Origin: Zeugodacus cucurbitae
Taxonomy: Eukaryota > Arthropoda > Insecta > Diptera > Tephritidae
DNA: 64,000 nt
Direction of reading: 5' to 3'
Assembly (NCBI RefSeq): GCF_028554725.1
Contig: NC_071671.1
Span: 20,583,501-20,647,500, forward strand
A program made the position numbers and the translations under genes. Below are positions 22,467-33,588 of this stretch, piece by piece (the first letter of the stretch is position 1; each line of letters opens with the position of its first letter). Below the pieces are notes generated by a model, which saw only the letters and a list, made by a program, of their open reading frames with translations, was not told the DNA's origin and ran no database searches.

Positions 22467-24262
22467 AAGATGTATCGAGGTGATGGTGATGAATTGAAGA
22501 AGTTGTAGATACATTAAACGAAATTCGGAAGCGAACCAAGAGGTAGAAAAGGTCTTGTGAAGGGAAAAGCGACTACTGGAGAGCACTGAATGAGAAAAAT
22601 CCTTAAAATTAAAGTTTAGTACTACAGAGACTCTCTGGACTTCATACGAATAATGCAGATGTCCGCGTAGGAGCCATAGTAGTCTTATGAATTCTCAAGT
22701 CTTATCATTTAGAGTCTAAATTTTAAACACACATGTACGACATCTTGCGCTCATGACTGCGCGCCAACCCGTAATGACTTTGACGAAACTTTGGATACAC
22801 CCGCTACCTTGGCCTTCACGCATAGCTCAAAACTATCATTTTTCCTTTCTACTACTTACTGAAATATATCTCACTGCATATACACGAATACTACAGTACC
22901 ATTAAATATTTAAAACCTCAGGAATTTATCACTGAAAACTATGCGAACGGCAGATTAGCGAGGCGGATGGTTAGGTTGCTGATCTCCACTTACGCCAATG
23001 TCACAACTTTGTCCCCAACCTTAGTTATACGAGTACGCGCTAAATGAGCATGAACAACAACAACATCAACGAACGCTTTTATTTCCCTTTGACGCAAAGG
23101 TTATGTGGCCTTTATTAGTGTATATAGTTACAAACTAGTATATATGTATGGCTATGGGTATGGACATAGCATTGTGTTGCACGTGTGTAAGCGTGACTTT
23201 TGTTGGCGCTAAGGATTACAATCTTCCGTTATTGTGTACTCTCATATAGATAGATATGTGTTTATGTAAACGGATTCTCTATAAAGGACGGTCGAGGCTG
23301 TTGACGGTTGGCTGAAATGACTAGAAAGTCCAGAAAACTATAAAACTATATCTCTTGCGTGGTTTTAGTATACAGAATACATGATTTCATACATCAGGAT
23401 TGAGACTGGACGGCCTTAAGTTGAACTGTTGAAGTCTAAATTCCATCAAACTCACTTTTAAGATAACATTAACTATTTGAGGTTATGGTTATTTTTCTCC
23501 TCCCAGAAATGTAGTTCCTAAGTCATGGCTGTTGCTAAGTCCTTTTTCAGGATCCCTAGACATTCTTGTCAATATGGTACAGGCGAATTATGAAAATCTG
23601 AAAGATCTATACGTTAGATCAATCGAACAACTCCTCTACACTGCAATATCCTACATGGATCCTACCGATGTTACCAGAGTAGCTTTCTCCCAAGCTTTTT
23701 GCAGACTACTAAATCAACCACGGGTCCTAGCTATCATTTGAGAACTGATATCACGAGTATTTTCAACTCATCCCTATTTAGAAACCCTATACACACGTAA
23801 TTTGTTAGTTATCGCCCATCACATACATTAATAAGTAAAGGTGCGTATCGGGGCTTTTGTGTACCGTTGTTGCTGAAAAAAAATCACTTTCTGTCTGTTT
23901 TGTTATAAGCGTGTTATTGCCTTGCGTCGTGACGCTATGCGCACAGCTTGAGGATGTGATTCGATGCAGAGGAAAACAATAGCGTCTTCATTACACTACA
24001 CTAGTGACCTTAAAAGCAAAGCCTTATCAGACTTGTCGGAAATCTGATGCTTGACAAAAGTACAATACAATGGCGGCAAAAGGAAGGTGTAGTTTGTACG
24101 AGTACAAAAAGGAATACACTAAGTCACATCCTTAAAATGATTGCTCCTTCTACCCATTTTCTATTCATTTACCACCTGTAGAATACAAATATTTATCTAA
24201 AAAAGGTTTCAATCGCACCTTATTTGAAGAATCTACCGCATGACCATATTTTATTTCTATAT
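22467..24262. other. Non-coding stretch
   Basis: No gene recognised. Short open frame 23532-23741 (69 aa) has no known motif. CAACAACAACATCAACG-type sequence occurs near 23055. Confidence 0.5.
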
Positions 24263-24723
24263 CCCCGCAACAAAAGTTACTAACAGAGTATTATAGTTTT
24301 GTTCACATAACTTTTGTTTGTAAGTTATATATGTATATCCATATGATCAGAATGACGAGTTGAAATCCAGATGCCTGTCTGTCCGTCTGTCCGTGCAACG
24401 AATAACATGAGTAAAAATGATATCGTAACGAAACTTGGTACATATATTCCTTTGCACCATAAAACGATTGCTTTCGTTGATGGGCGAAATCGGACCGCTA
24501 CCACGCCCACAAAATGGCGAAAACCGAAAACACTAAGCCATACATAAAGCTATGAAAGTAAAATTTGGAACAAAGGATTGCACTAGGCCGGGGCATATAT
24601 GGATGTAATTCTTTTTAAGTGGCAATGGCCACGTTCCCAAATGAGTTTTTTGTCAATGTCTCGCAAACGAATAAATAAATAAACCAAACTTTCTGGAATC
24701 GTTCCCAAAGGTTAGGTTGAAAG

Positions 24724-24865
24724 TTACTAAAAGTGCGTTAACTCACTAAAGGAAAACGTCAGAAACACTAAATTTTACGGAAGTTAGTTTTAAGTTACTA
24801 AAAGTGCGTTAACTCACTAAAGGAAAACGTCAGAAACACTAAATTTTACGGAAAAAATGAAAGAG
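24724..24865. repeat. 71-bp tandem duplication
   Basis: TTACTAAAAGTGCGTTAACT starts at 24724 and again at 24795, each followed by CACTAAAGGAAAACGTCAGA and AACACTAAATTTTACGG. The units are nearly identical, so the event is recent relative to the repeat that carries it. Confidence 0.9.
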
Positions 24866-24870
24866 AGGAG

Positions 24871-25360
24871 AGCCGCACTCAGATTTAAAACAAAAAATGG
24901 TAAATGGTCGTAGCGTTGCCCACTTATAGGTCAAAAACCATATCTCTGGAACTACTCGACCGATATCAAAAAAATTCGGTACGTAGAACTTTCTTGACAT
25001 CCTGATAACACGGATGGGTGAAAGCGGTTCTCAACCATACGTAAATTCCATATAACTCAATTTGATTTAGGATTCAATGGAGATAGCGAAATAAAACTTT
25101 ACACAAATACGGTAGAGCCGCACTCAGATTTAAAACAAAAAAAGGTAAATGGTCGTAGCGTTGCCCACTTATAGGTCAAAAACCATATCTCTGGAACTAC
25201 TCGACCGATATCAAAAAAATTCGGTACGTAGAACTTTCTTGACATCCTGATAACACGGATGGGTGAAAGCGGTTCTCAACCATACGTAAATTCCATATAA
25301 CTCAATTTGATTTAGGATTCAATGGAGATAGCGAAATAAAACTTTACACAAATACGGTAT
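24871..25360. repeat. 245-bp tandem duplication
   Basis: Unit 1 is 24871-25115 and unit 2 is 25116-25360, both starting AGCCGCACTCAGATTTAAAA and ending ACACAAATACGGT. The only differences I see are near the A-run (CAAAAAATGG against CAAAAAAAGG). Very recent duplication or an assembly artefact. Confidence 0.92.
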
Positions 25361-25739
25361 TTAAGCTATGCCATCACTCGTGGAATAATTGTAGAAATCG
25401 AACAGAACTCAGTGATTAAGGATAATTTTTCACCGAAACTATCGGTATATATCTCAGATATTTTACTTTAATTCAGAGGGAATGATTTTCTTCTTATAGT
25501 GTGTGGGCTTTATTCCGCATATATCGGATAATATGTGATACCTTAGCAAAATTAAGTGAGCGTATAGTCTTGGATATAGTGTACCTTTGTAGTGAAAATG
25601 AGTGAAATGAGTTCATGAATTACCTCAGCCCTAATATACTGTAGCCAACAGACATCCGTTTGGAGGCGAGCCAAAGTGAGAAGGTGAATTCTGCTTATGC
25701 GGTTGTGAGTAGGGTTTGGGTTCCACCACAACAGCCTCG

Positions 25740-26488
25740 GATGAGAAAACCCAATTTTGATGACGACTACTGCAACGGATCCTTAATTGGGAAGGTGCAT
25801 CTGCCCAGCTGGTTGATGTCCTCGTAAGAGTAAAGGCTGACATCACCGCCGTCCAATACAGCGACGATATAAAGGAGCGCAAAATTGTTGTTGGATTTGT
25901 GGTGGGAGAGAGACTCCGTCGTCGAGTTCTGCCATTCACTCCGGTGGATGAATGTCTAGCCACAATCCAAATCAAAGCGATATATCGCTTATTCAATATA
26001 TCGCTTATTGGCGTCCACGCCCCGACGGAAGAGAAGGACGATGTGATCAAAGATACTTTCATATGGAAGGAAATTCAGCCTCTATGACGAAACCAAATGG
26101 GCTGAGGTTGATCGACTTCGCTGGAACCCGGAATATGGTCGTCTGTAGTACTAGATTCCAGCATAAGGATATACATCAAACTACTTGGCTGTCCCCCGAT
26201 CGAATCACGCGCAACCAGATCGATCATGTTGTGATAGATGGACGACATGTCTCCAGTGTTTCTGATGTGCGTACGCTTCGTGGTCCCAACATCGACTCGG
26301 ACCACTATCTTGTAGCAGCTAAAATACGCACCCGCCTCTGTGTAGAAAAGCGCACACGTCAACAAACACAAGGAAGGTTCGACATCGAGAAGCTGCAATC
26401 ACAACCGACAGCCGAACGATTTTCTACTCGACTTTCACTCCTGCTCTCTGAGAGCTCTCATAAGCATCTCGGTATAAGGGAACTGTGA
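25740..26488 (+). pseudogene. RTE-like endonuclease domain remnant (copy C)
   Basis: Frames around 25890-26060 encode the start of the AP-type endonuclease (FTPVDECLATIQIKAIYR, FNISLIGVHAPTEEKDDVI). After a deletion the 26080-26450 frame gives NGLRLIDFAGTRNMVVCSTR, TWLSPDRITRNQIDHVVIDG and GPNIDSDHYLVAAKIRTRL, the last with the SDH catalytic motif. The metal-binding GDFNARIG block seen in copy F is missing. The frame ends at SES-S then diverges (stop at 26486-26488). Confidence 0.85.
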
Positions 26489-26527
26489 AACGGCATCTCA
26501 AACTGCGTACTGCTGCAGCCGAAACAG

Positions 26528-28019
26528 TTGGATTTCGGCAACGACAAAAAACAAGCTTGTAGGATGAGGATTGCCGTCTCGCAGCGGAGAGAAAACATAC
26601 TGCATACCTCGCAACGTTGCAAACGAGCACAATCACGTGCGGGATTGGATAGATACCGAGAGCTGAAGAGGGAAGCGAGACGCATTTGCAGACAAAAAAA
26701 GAAAGAAGCCGAAAGAAAGAAGATCCGGCGACTAACTGAAGGTTTGAAGACATGAGCACACTCCTGTAGGACCCCCCGAGGTGATCTAGCTGTTGATGAC
26801 CAGAGAATACTGAGTTTATGGAGGGAACACTTCTACAGCCTGCTGAATGGCAGTGAAAGTACAATACCAGGAGATGGCGAACCCGATCCCCCAATCGATG
26901 ACGATGGAGCAGATGTTCCATTACCCGACCATGAAGAAATTCAAATAGCAATTACCCGAATGAAGAGCAATAAGGCGGTGGGGCCGATAAATTGCCGGCC
27001 GAGCTATTAAAATACGACGGCGAAGAACTGATAAGATGCATGCATCAGCTTCTTTGTTGAATATGGTCGGAAGAAAGCATGCCTGACGATTGGAATCTAA
27101 CTCTGTCCAATCCACAAAAAGGGAGACTCCACAATCTGCGCCAATTACAGTGGGATTGGACCTTATCATGGTGGCTTTAGACCTGGAAAATCTACATCTG
27201 ACCTGACCTTCACCATGCGCAAAATCTTGGAATAGACCCTTGAAAAGAGAATCGACACACACCATCTCTTTGTCGATTTTAAAGCTGCTTTCGACAGCAC
27301 GAAAATGAGTTGTCTCTATTCCGCTATGTCTGCATTTGGTATTCCTGCTAAGCTCATCAGGATCGGGAAGGACCTCTCCTCTCTTCGCTACCAAATGAGG
27401 TTTCAGACAAGGTGACGCACTATCGTGCGACTTCTTTAACTTGATGTTGAAAAAAATAATACGAGCTGCAGAGCTAAATAGAGAAGGTACAATCTTCTAC
27501 AAGAGTGTACAGATGCTGGCGTACGCCGATGATATTGATATCATCGGAAGCAACAACCGCGCCGTTTGTTCTGCTTAACTCTACAAGTCGCTTATCATTC
27601 CCGTCCTGCTTTATCGTGCAAAAGCTTGGACGATGTCAACATCAGATGAGACGACTCTAGGAGTTTTCGAGAGGAAAATTTTGCGCAAGATTTACGGACC
27701 TCAGAACATTGGCAACGGCAAATACCGCAGACGATGGAACGATGAGCTGTATGAGTTATACGGCGACATTGACATAGTTCAGCGAATAAAAAGACAACGA
27801 CTACGCTGGCTAGGTCATGTTGTCCGAATGGACGAAAACACTCCAGCTCTGAAAGTGTTCGATGCAGTACCCGCCGGAGGAAGCCGAGGAAGGCCTCCAC
27901 TCCGTTGGAGGGACCAGGTGGAGAGCGACCTGGTTACACTTGGAATCTCCAACTGGCGCCGAACTGCGAAAGAAAGAGAGGAGTGGCGCGCTCTCATCGA
28001 TTCGGCTATAACCGGCTAA
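26528..28019 (+). pseudogene. RTE-like reverse transcriptase remnant (copy C)
   Basis: The frame opens with the linker ELKREARRICRQKKKEAERK, stops at GLKT, and continues in other frames: RTPRGDLAVDDQRILSLWRE, LPDHEEIQIAITRMKS, then a deletion that removes the RGISLLNIAYKVLSS block (near 27150), FVDFKAAFDSTKMSCLYSAM (motif A) and LAYADDIDIIGSNN-type YADD near 27520-27550. At about 27578 a deletion removes roughly 100 residues and joins VCSA to LYKSLIIPVLLYRAKAW. The last 128 residues (27633-28019) are open and end at TAA. Non-functional. Confidence 0.88.
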
Positions 28020-28052
28020 ACGGTTGAACGCCAATCGCATACATACATACAT

Positions 28053-31000
28053 ACATATGAAGAATTGGATATTTAAGTTCCGGAATACGGAAATATTTCT
28101 GGAAGTTAGAAAATAAAATCGACCAATATGGATCAGGTGGTACATAGAGGGATGTCCACTATAATCACAGTGATCCTAACTATGTTATTTTATTGAATTC
28201 ATGTTCTACTTAAAAGTATTGTTCCAATCTAAACTTCATACTTAAGTATTATATATACTTAAAAGGCTGCAATATAGAAAATGCTCTTAGAAATCTTCAC
28301 TTGAAACCCTAGACGTGTCAATAACCTACATATTACTCAAAAAGTGTTTTATAGTTAACTGAAATTGGATGATAACAATATACATTACAATGAGGCTGAA
28401 AATGTGTATATTTTAAACAGCTCTACCTAATGTCAACTAACAATTTGAAATTACAATTGGGAGTTCGATCAGAATAAGCCGGAACTAGCAGAATTTGCGA
28501 TTTTGTGAGTAGTTAGGGATCGATTAAAGTCCGTTGAATGCTTGTCTTTCCTAGGCATATTTATTCTTCCATAACCTATTACAATTCGGCAAAAAATTGA
28601 AGACTACTACCAAATGAACTGTACTTCGAGTACTTTTCTTACTCAACCAAAATTGATCTGAAGACTTATCTCGAGTGATGTGCCATGGAGCCCTTAATAG
28701 TCATATCGTTCATCCAGAGGAGGGTGAGAAATGCTTTATTACAGTTTCTACGAATAATTTGGATCGATCCGGAGTCTGGTTATTGTTTTTGGTATTTCTT
28801 TCTTTCTCACTGCCATAAAAGTATGTATTTAGAAACTTCGGTGACTGAGATTTAACCACTTTTTTTGTAGGTACCTAGAAACCCGTTTAGAAAATTATTA
28901 TAAACCCTTAATTATTCTGATCTAGGTTTGTAAAATCTTATAAGTAGTTATCAATCGCTTGTTATAGAGATTATGTAACCTGTACTTTATTTCTTGTAAA
29001 AGTGTTTGGAGCCAGGGACTGTAGCACTTCTTTTAGCTTTCGTATATCTGTCTTTTTCAGATTTCAATCCCTTTCACTTTCACATTATTTCTCTAAAGCA
29101 TCCTACCTCAAAACCTAGTCTAAAAAATTATATTCCCATGAAAATATTTCACCAAAAACTGTCAACAATATTTCTACTTCGAATGATTTTTCATTTTCCT
29201 TCCTCTAACACCTGTAACAACAACAACAGCGCTTTGACGTGCAGCATTTAACCTGCCATTAGCCCTGAAAATAGAATGGGATACCAACAGCAATATGTTT
29301 CCGACTTTTACAAAAGCTTTTCGGTTGTTTTGGTATTCATTGAAAAGTTTGACCGAGTCAACTACGCACACATACAAAAACATACCAATTGCGACAACAT
29401 CCTCTCGCACCGTTCTAACAAAAGTTTTGGATAGCATAATTATATTATAAGTATACGTACGTGTATTCAGTTTGACACTGACTCATACAGGTGAGTGTAA
29501 TCACTTATAATAGAATAAACACATAGCCATACATTAGCAATTACGAGTTTACGTAAAAGTAGCACATAAACTTTAAATAGAAATACAACCCTGTGGGGAA
29601 GATTTATTGAAAACTTTGGAATTTTGTCAATTGATATTCCTCCATGCGAGCGTAGTATTGCAAAGTTTTAAAATATTTTATGTTATGGTTATGTTACGGT
29701 TAAGTTAAGTTTATGTTAATATTACAATTATATAATTATTGTGTTATATTAACCAGAAAAATTAGAAATCTTAGTCAATAAGCCTAAGTTTCTATGCTTA
29801 CGTTATGGCTAAGTTTAAGTAAAGTCAACATATTATTAAGCATACTTTTCGGCATAAGTTTATTCAAGCTGACTTGGGCCTTTCTTTCATAGAACCACTT
29901 TTGTTCTACTTAATTGCTATTAAATAACTTAACTCTGTTAAAGTTACGTCTTAGTTACGTTAATGTTACAGGTACATAGTTATTATTGACATTAAAAATG
30001 ACAAATGTAACATGCTCGATGGTTTTCTTTTACAACATTCCGGAAACTGTGTGACTTAAGTCAACTCATTCTCCATTAGTCCTACCGTTATCCTTTTCTA
30101 CAAATATAAATATTTTTCATAACAGGAGTGTCATGTTATACATCAACTTATACGTAAAAGCTGCTGTAAGCTCCAATAGTTCTTGTTGCTTTTACTAGCT
30201 CGTGCACCTTTAACTCGCTGTCAGGCTGGCAAGCTTTTGTTGTCCCCGTACGAGGATGTACGCTTGGTTACCTTTAATTAAATATAATAGCAAGTTGAAT
30301 AGGGTATAAGTTTCAGAAGCGAAAACTTTTAAAACTAATTAGAACAATTTTAATTTGGCACCAAAGCCAAGTGAAGCAAACGCCAAGCCAATAGCATCAG
30401 CAGTAGCACCACTAATAGCAATAGCAACAACAGTGTAGCCAGACTTAGGAAAATACTTAGCAATAATATGCAAATGTATGTCTGCCAACGTGTGTATGGA
30501 GATCAACTCGTCTTTGCTGCTTGTGTACGTGGCAGTTTTGCTGCACAAGTCTACCAGTCGGCGACAACCTCGTCATCGTAGGAGCAGAAATTAATTGCTA
30601 ACTTATGTTATGCTGTCCTTTATTAGCATAATGGGTCTTGAAAATGTCGCCGTTCTAAGAAAAAATTAATATGGTAAAATATGTTTAGGGGAGCACAATT
30701 CCATTTTAACTAATTAAAAGCGTGCGAGATTTAATTTTCAATTGCGAATAAGTTTCTTAAGAGACTTTCATACATAGCACAGTAACTTTGGAAATTTTGT
30801 GAGCTCCAAGGTTTTGTTTTCGTTGCTGCGAGAAAATTTGAGTGATTTCTCATCTACACTGGCTGGCAGTTCAAGGAAGGCACTTTTATGATACCTAGGC
30901 GACATAAGAAAGGTTGAAAGAGGAAGAATAATTTCTTCAGTAGAGTAGCAAAATATTCTAAATCACTTCTTTTTTTCTCGTTGAGAGAATAATATTACTT
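28053..31000. other. AT-rich non-coding stretch
   Basis: No gene or element recognised. It includes TTAAGTTAAG-type low-complexity sequence at about 29680-29960. The open frames 29006-29251 and 30339-30548 have biased composition but no domain. Confidence 0.5.
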
Positions 31001-31008
31001 AAGCAATC

Positions 31009-31837
31009 AATAGAGAAGGTACAATCTTCTATAAGAGTGTACAGCTACTGGCGTACGCCGATGATATCGATATCATTGGAAACAACAACCGCGCCGTTAG
31101 TTCTGCTTTTTCCAGACTGGATAAGGAAGCGAAGCGTATGGGTCTGTTGGTGAACGAGGACAAGACGAAATATCTCCTGTCGTCAAACAAACAGTCAACG
31201 CATTCGCGTCTTGGCTCCCACGTCATTGTTGACAGTCATATCTTTGAAGTTGTAGATAATTTCGTCTACCTGGAAACCAGCATTAACAGCAATAACAATG
31301 TCAGCCTGGAAATCCAACCCAGAATCACTCTTGCCAACAGGTGCTACTATGGACTAAGTAGGCAATTGAAAAGTAAAGTCCTCTCTCAACGAACCAAAGT
31401 CTCTCATCATTCCCGTCCTACTTTACGGAACAGAAGCGTGGACAATGTCAACATCCGATGAGACGGCACTAGGAGTTTTCGAGAGAAAGGTTTTGCGGAA
31501 GATTTATGGTCCCTTAAACATTGGCAACGGCGAATACCGCAAACGATGGAATGATGAGCTGTACGATTTATACGACGACATTGACATAGTCCAGCGAATA
31601 AAAAGACAGCGGCTACGCTGGCTAGGTCATGTTGTTCGAATGGATGAAAGTGCTCCAGCTCTGAAAGTATTCGATGCAGTACCCGCTGGTGGAAGCCGAG
31701 GAAGAGGGAGACCTCCACTCCGATGGAAGGACCAGGTGGAGAGGGCCCTGGCTTCGCTTGGTATAACCAATTGGCGCCAAACTGCCAGAAGGAGGAATAA
31801 GTGGCGCGCTGTTTTGGACTCGGCTATAACCGCGTAA
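31009..31837 (+). pseudogene. RTE-like reverse transcriptase C-terminal fragment (copy D)
   Basis: It starts at NREGTIFYKSVQLLAYADD (YADD near 31050-31061) and continues through MGLLVNEDKTKYLLSSNKQ and NNVSLEIQPRITLANRCYYG. A small deletion near 31398 (loss of the IKLYKS codons) shifts the frame. The downstream part resumes at about 31445 with MSTSDETALGVFERKVLRK, WLGHVVRMDESAPALKVFDA and GRGRPPLRWKDQVERALAS, ending in TAA at 31835-31837. The 5' half and the endonuclease are absent. Confidence 0.9.
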
Positions 31838-31864
31838 GCGGTGTCTACGCCAGTCAAGAAGAAG
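31009..31864 (+). mobile_element. RTE-like LINE copy D, 5'-truncated
   Basis: A plus-strand 3' fragment starting within the reverse transcriptase (NREGTIFYKS) and ending in a short (GAA)n tail at about 31856-31866. An 8-bp target duplication, AAGCAATC, is at 31001-31008 and 31865-31872. The sequence before the tail (GTCTACGCCAGTCAAGAAG) is shared with copies E and F. Confidence 0.9.
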
Positions 31865-31872
31865 AAGCAATC

Positions 31873-33490
31873 GTGGAGGCATTATCGGCAGTATTTCGAT
31901 ATACAGTCTCTAAAGAATTGGAAGCATCAAATGCTACATTGTTACAAACTGACACCTCGTGCATTATATAAGAAAAGAATACTCCTAAATAATTTGGTAA
32001 ATAGAGCCCCCAAAAGTTGTTAAATTAAACTACCTTATCGGCATTACAGTAACTCGACTTATTACTGCTCTAAAAGCTAAGAACATACATCATACTTAAT
32101 ATTAAATTCAAATTCGAGTTGAGTTGTCAAATTAAGTAGAGTTGTCAATTTATGTTGTGTTGAATTAGGTAATAATTAGATAACAAACTATTGAGTTAAA
32201 TTGAATACAGAAAAGGAAAAAGGATGTTAGTTTTATCTAAGTAAGATCACTCAGTAAGATCAGTGAAATAAATTATTTTCGCTTTTAACATTTTAAACAA
32301 TTTTTGTTTGGCAAGCAGCAAATTCACATTGGTGTCAATTCTTAACTTTCTTATGGATACCTGATCTATTTTTAGGTTATAGTAATTTTACTCTGTCATA
32401 AACTCGAGTTTAATATTTTCTGTGTACGAACATTTGTGAAAATTTTTTCATCGTAGTCCTTAAGAAACTCAAAACTGTCAATCGACAGTGAGGCTGTACA
32501 GTACTTCATCTGAGATTTGTAGCGTTTAATGCTAAACTCTGAGATTGCCAATAAACTCGAGTTTGTGAGGCGTTGTGAATATACTATTTAATAGTTCATT
32601 TCTGAAGGATACAAATTCAATTACATTACTCAAACCATAGAAAACACAATATTTACTGTATACATACTCTTCTCAAATTGGGGACTTTTTTATCCAAAAT
32701 AGTATGTAATATATCCCTTTTCCGGGGTTTTAATTAGAGTCCACAAATGTTAGCAAAATAATAAAGCTTTAAATATTCCTAAATTTAAAAATCGGGGCAG
32801 ATATCTTCTTATAACGACTGTGTGCGAAAGCTACATAGTGCGATCCGAGCTAAGATACCTCGGAGTTCCAGAATTTAATCCTAGTAATATTAGTTATATG
32901 TATAGGATGAATATATTACTACTACAGATGATGGAATTGGCACGCGAAACATGTCTTCCAACATTGAAAACGATGGATCAATATGGGTAATGAAGAATGA
33001 AGGATCAGATGGCAAATATATGCTATATACATACATATGTACATCTGCATATTTAAGAAAGTGCATTTTTAAAACTTCATTGCCGCATATTGCTTAAAGC
33101 CAGCTTGAGAGCACATTGACAAGCCTTTGCAGTTGAATACCAAAGCAATCAATAACCGGTACGCCTAAATTATGCTAAACAAATTGAAAATTGTCACTTG
33201 TGTGCAATTGGCGCAATGCCTGTCGGGGCTTACGGCCATGTCTATATCATCAATATGCAATATTTCATGTGTCAATGGGATTGCAAACAACATCACACAT
33301 TAATAACAAATAAATGTTTGCATTTGCGATTGCACACAAGTCAAAGCAATGAATGCAAAATACGAATTGTAGCTACAAACAACATTGAAGTACAACAACA
33401 AAATATAGAAAATTGTTCATGGTAGATAAACAAGTGATGCAAAAAAAAATTAGAAATAAGTATTAAAAATAAAAATAATATAAAATTGAG
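31873..33490. other. AT-rich non-coding stretch
   Basis: No gene or element recognised. It has many GAGTT/AATTG low-complexity words (32090-32200) and a CAA-rich patch near 33370-33410. Confidence 0.5.
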
Positions 33491-33494
33491 GAGT

Positions 33495-33588
33495 GTCTGT
33501 GAGTGTGGATGATGTAAAACTTTTTAAATCATATACTTCTCATAGCGAAAGGACTGAGTTACAATCGGATTTAAATATTTAATTACTT
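33495..33588 (+). pseudogene. CR1/jockey-type LINE remnant, upstream piece
   Basis: The plus strand reads SVSVDDVKLFKSYTSHSERT and ELQSDLNI, the region of a LINE reverse transcriptase containing the (Y/F)ADD box, here mutated to VDD. The reading stops at the target duplication TTAATTACTT of RTE-like copy E and resumes after it at 35295 with TWCHKNDKPLNLKKCKTMCF. The two pieces join with one base of frame drift, so copy E split a single older LINE. Confidence 0.75.

Larger units (their letters stand above)
24263..25530 (-). mobile_element. HINE-like interspersed repeat, copy 2, with internal duplications
   Basis: Opposite orientation to copy 1. It starts with the hairpin-like CGCAACAAAAGTTACTAACA, then GAGTATTATAGTTTTGTTCA, the CTGTCTGTCCGTCTGTCCG microsatellite (about 24374-24393), CATATATTCCTTTGCACCAT and the GGCG/CCACGCCC phrases. 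It runs through TAATAGTGTG-like sequence near 25495 as in copy 3. It is lengthened by two tandem duplications (71 bp and 245 bp). No coding capacity. The right limit is approximate. Confidence 0.6.
25637..28050 (+). mobile_element. RTE-like LINE copy C, near full length but decayed
   Basis: Plus-strand copy with part of the 5' UTR (AGACATCCGTTTGGAGGCGA, as in copies A and F), an endonuclease remnant, a reverse transcriptase remnant and a (CATA)n tail at about 28034-28052. Its tail and the preceding CGGTTGAACGCCAATCG differ from copies A/B/G and D/E/F, making it a third subfamily. No clear target duplication was found. The coding region has several stops, frameshifts and internal deletions. 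Confidence 0.88.

Noticed and set aside
25952..26488. The 178-aa frame in copy C as a host gene
   Set aside because: It is the endonuclease remnant of the RTE-like LINE (SDHYLVAAKIRTRL matches copy F).
30339..30548. 69-aa minus-strand frame
   Set aside because: Ala/Ile-rich composition from GCAATAGCA-type repeats; no start context or family match.
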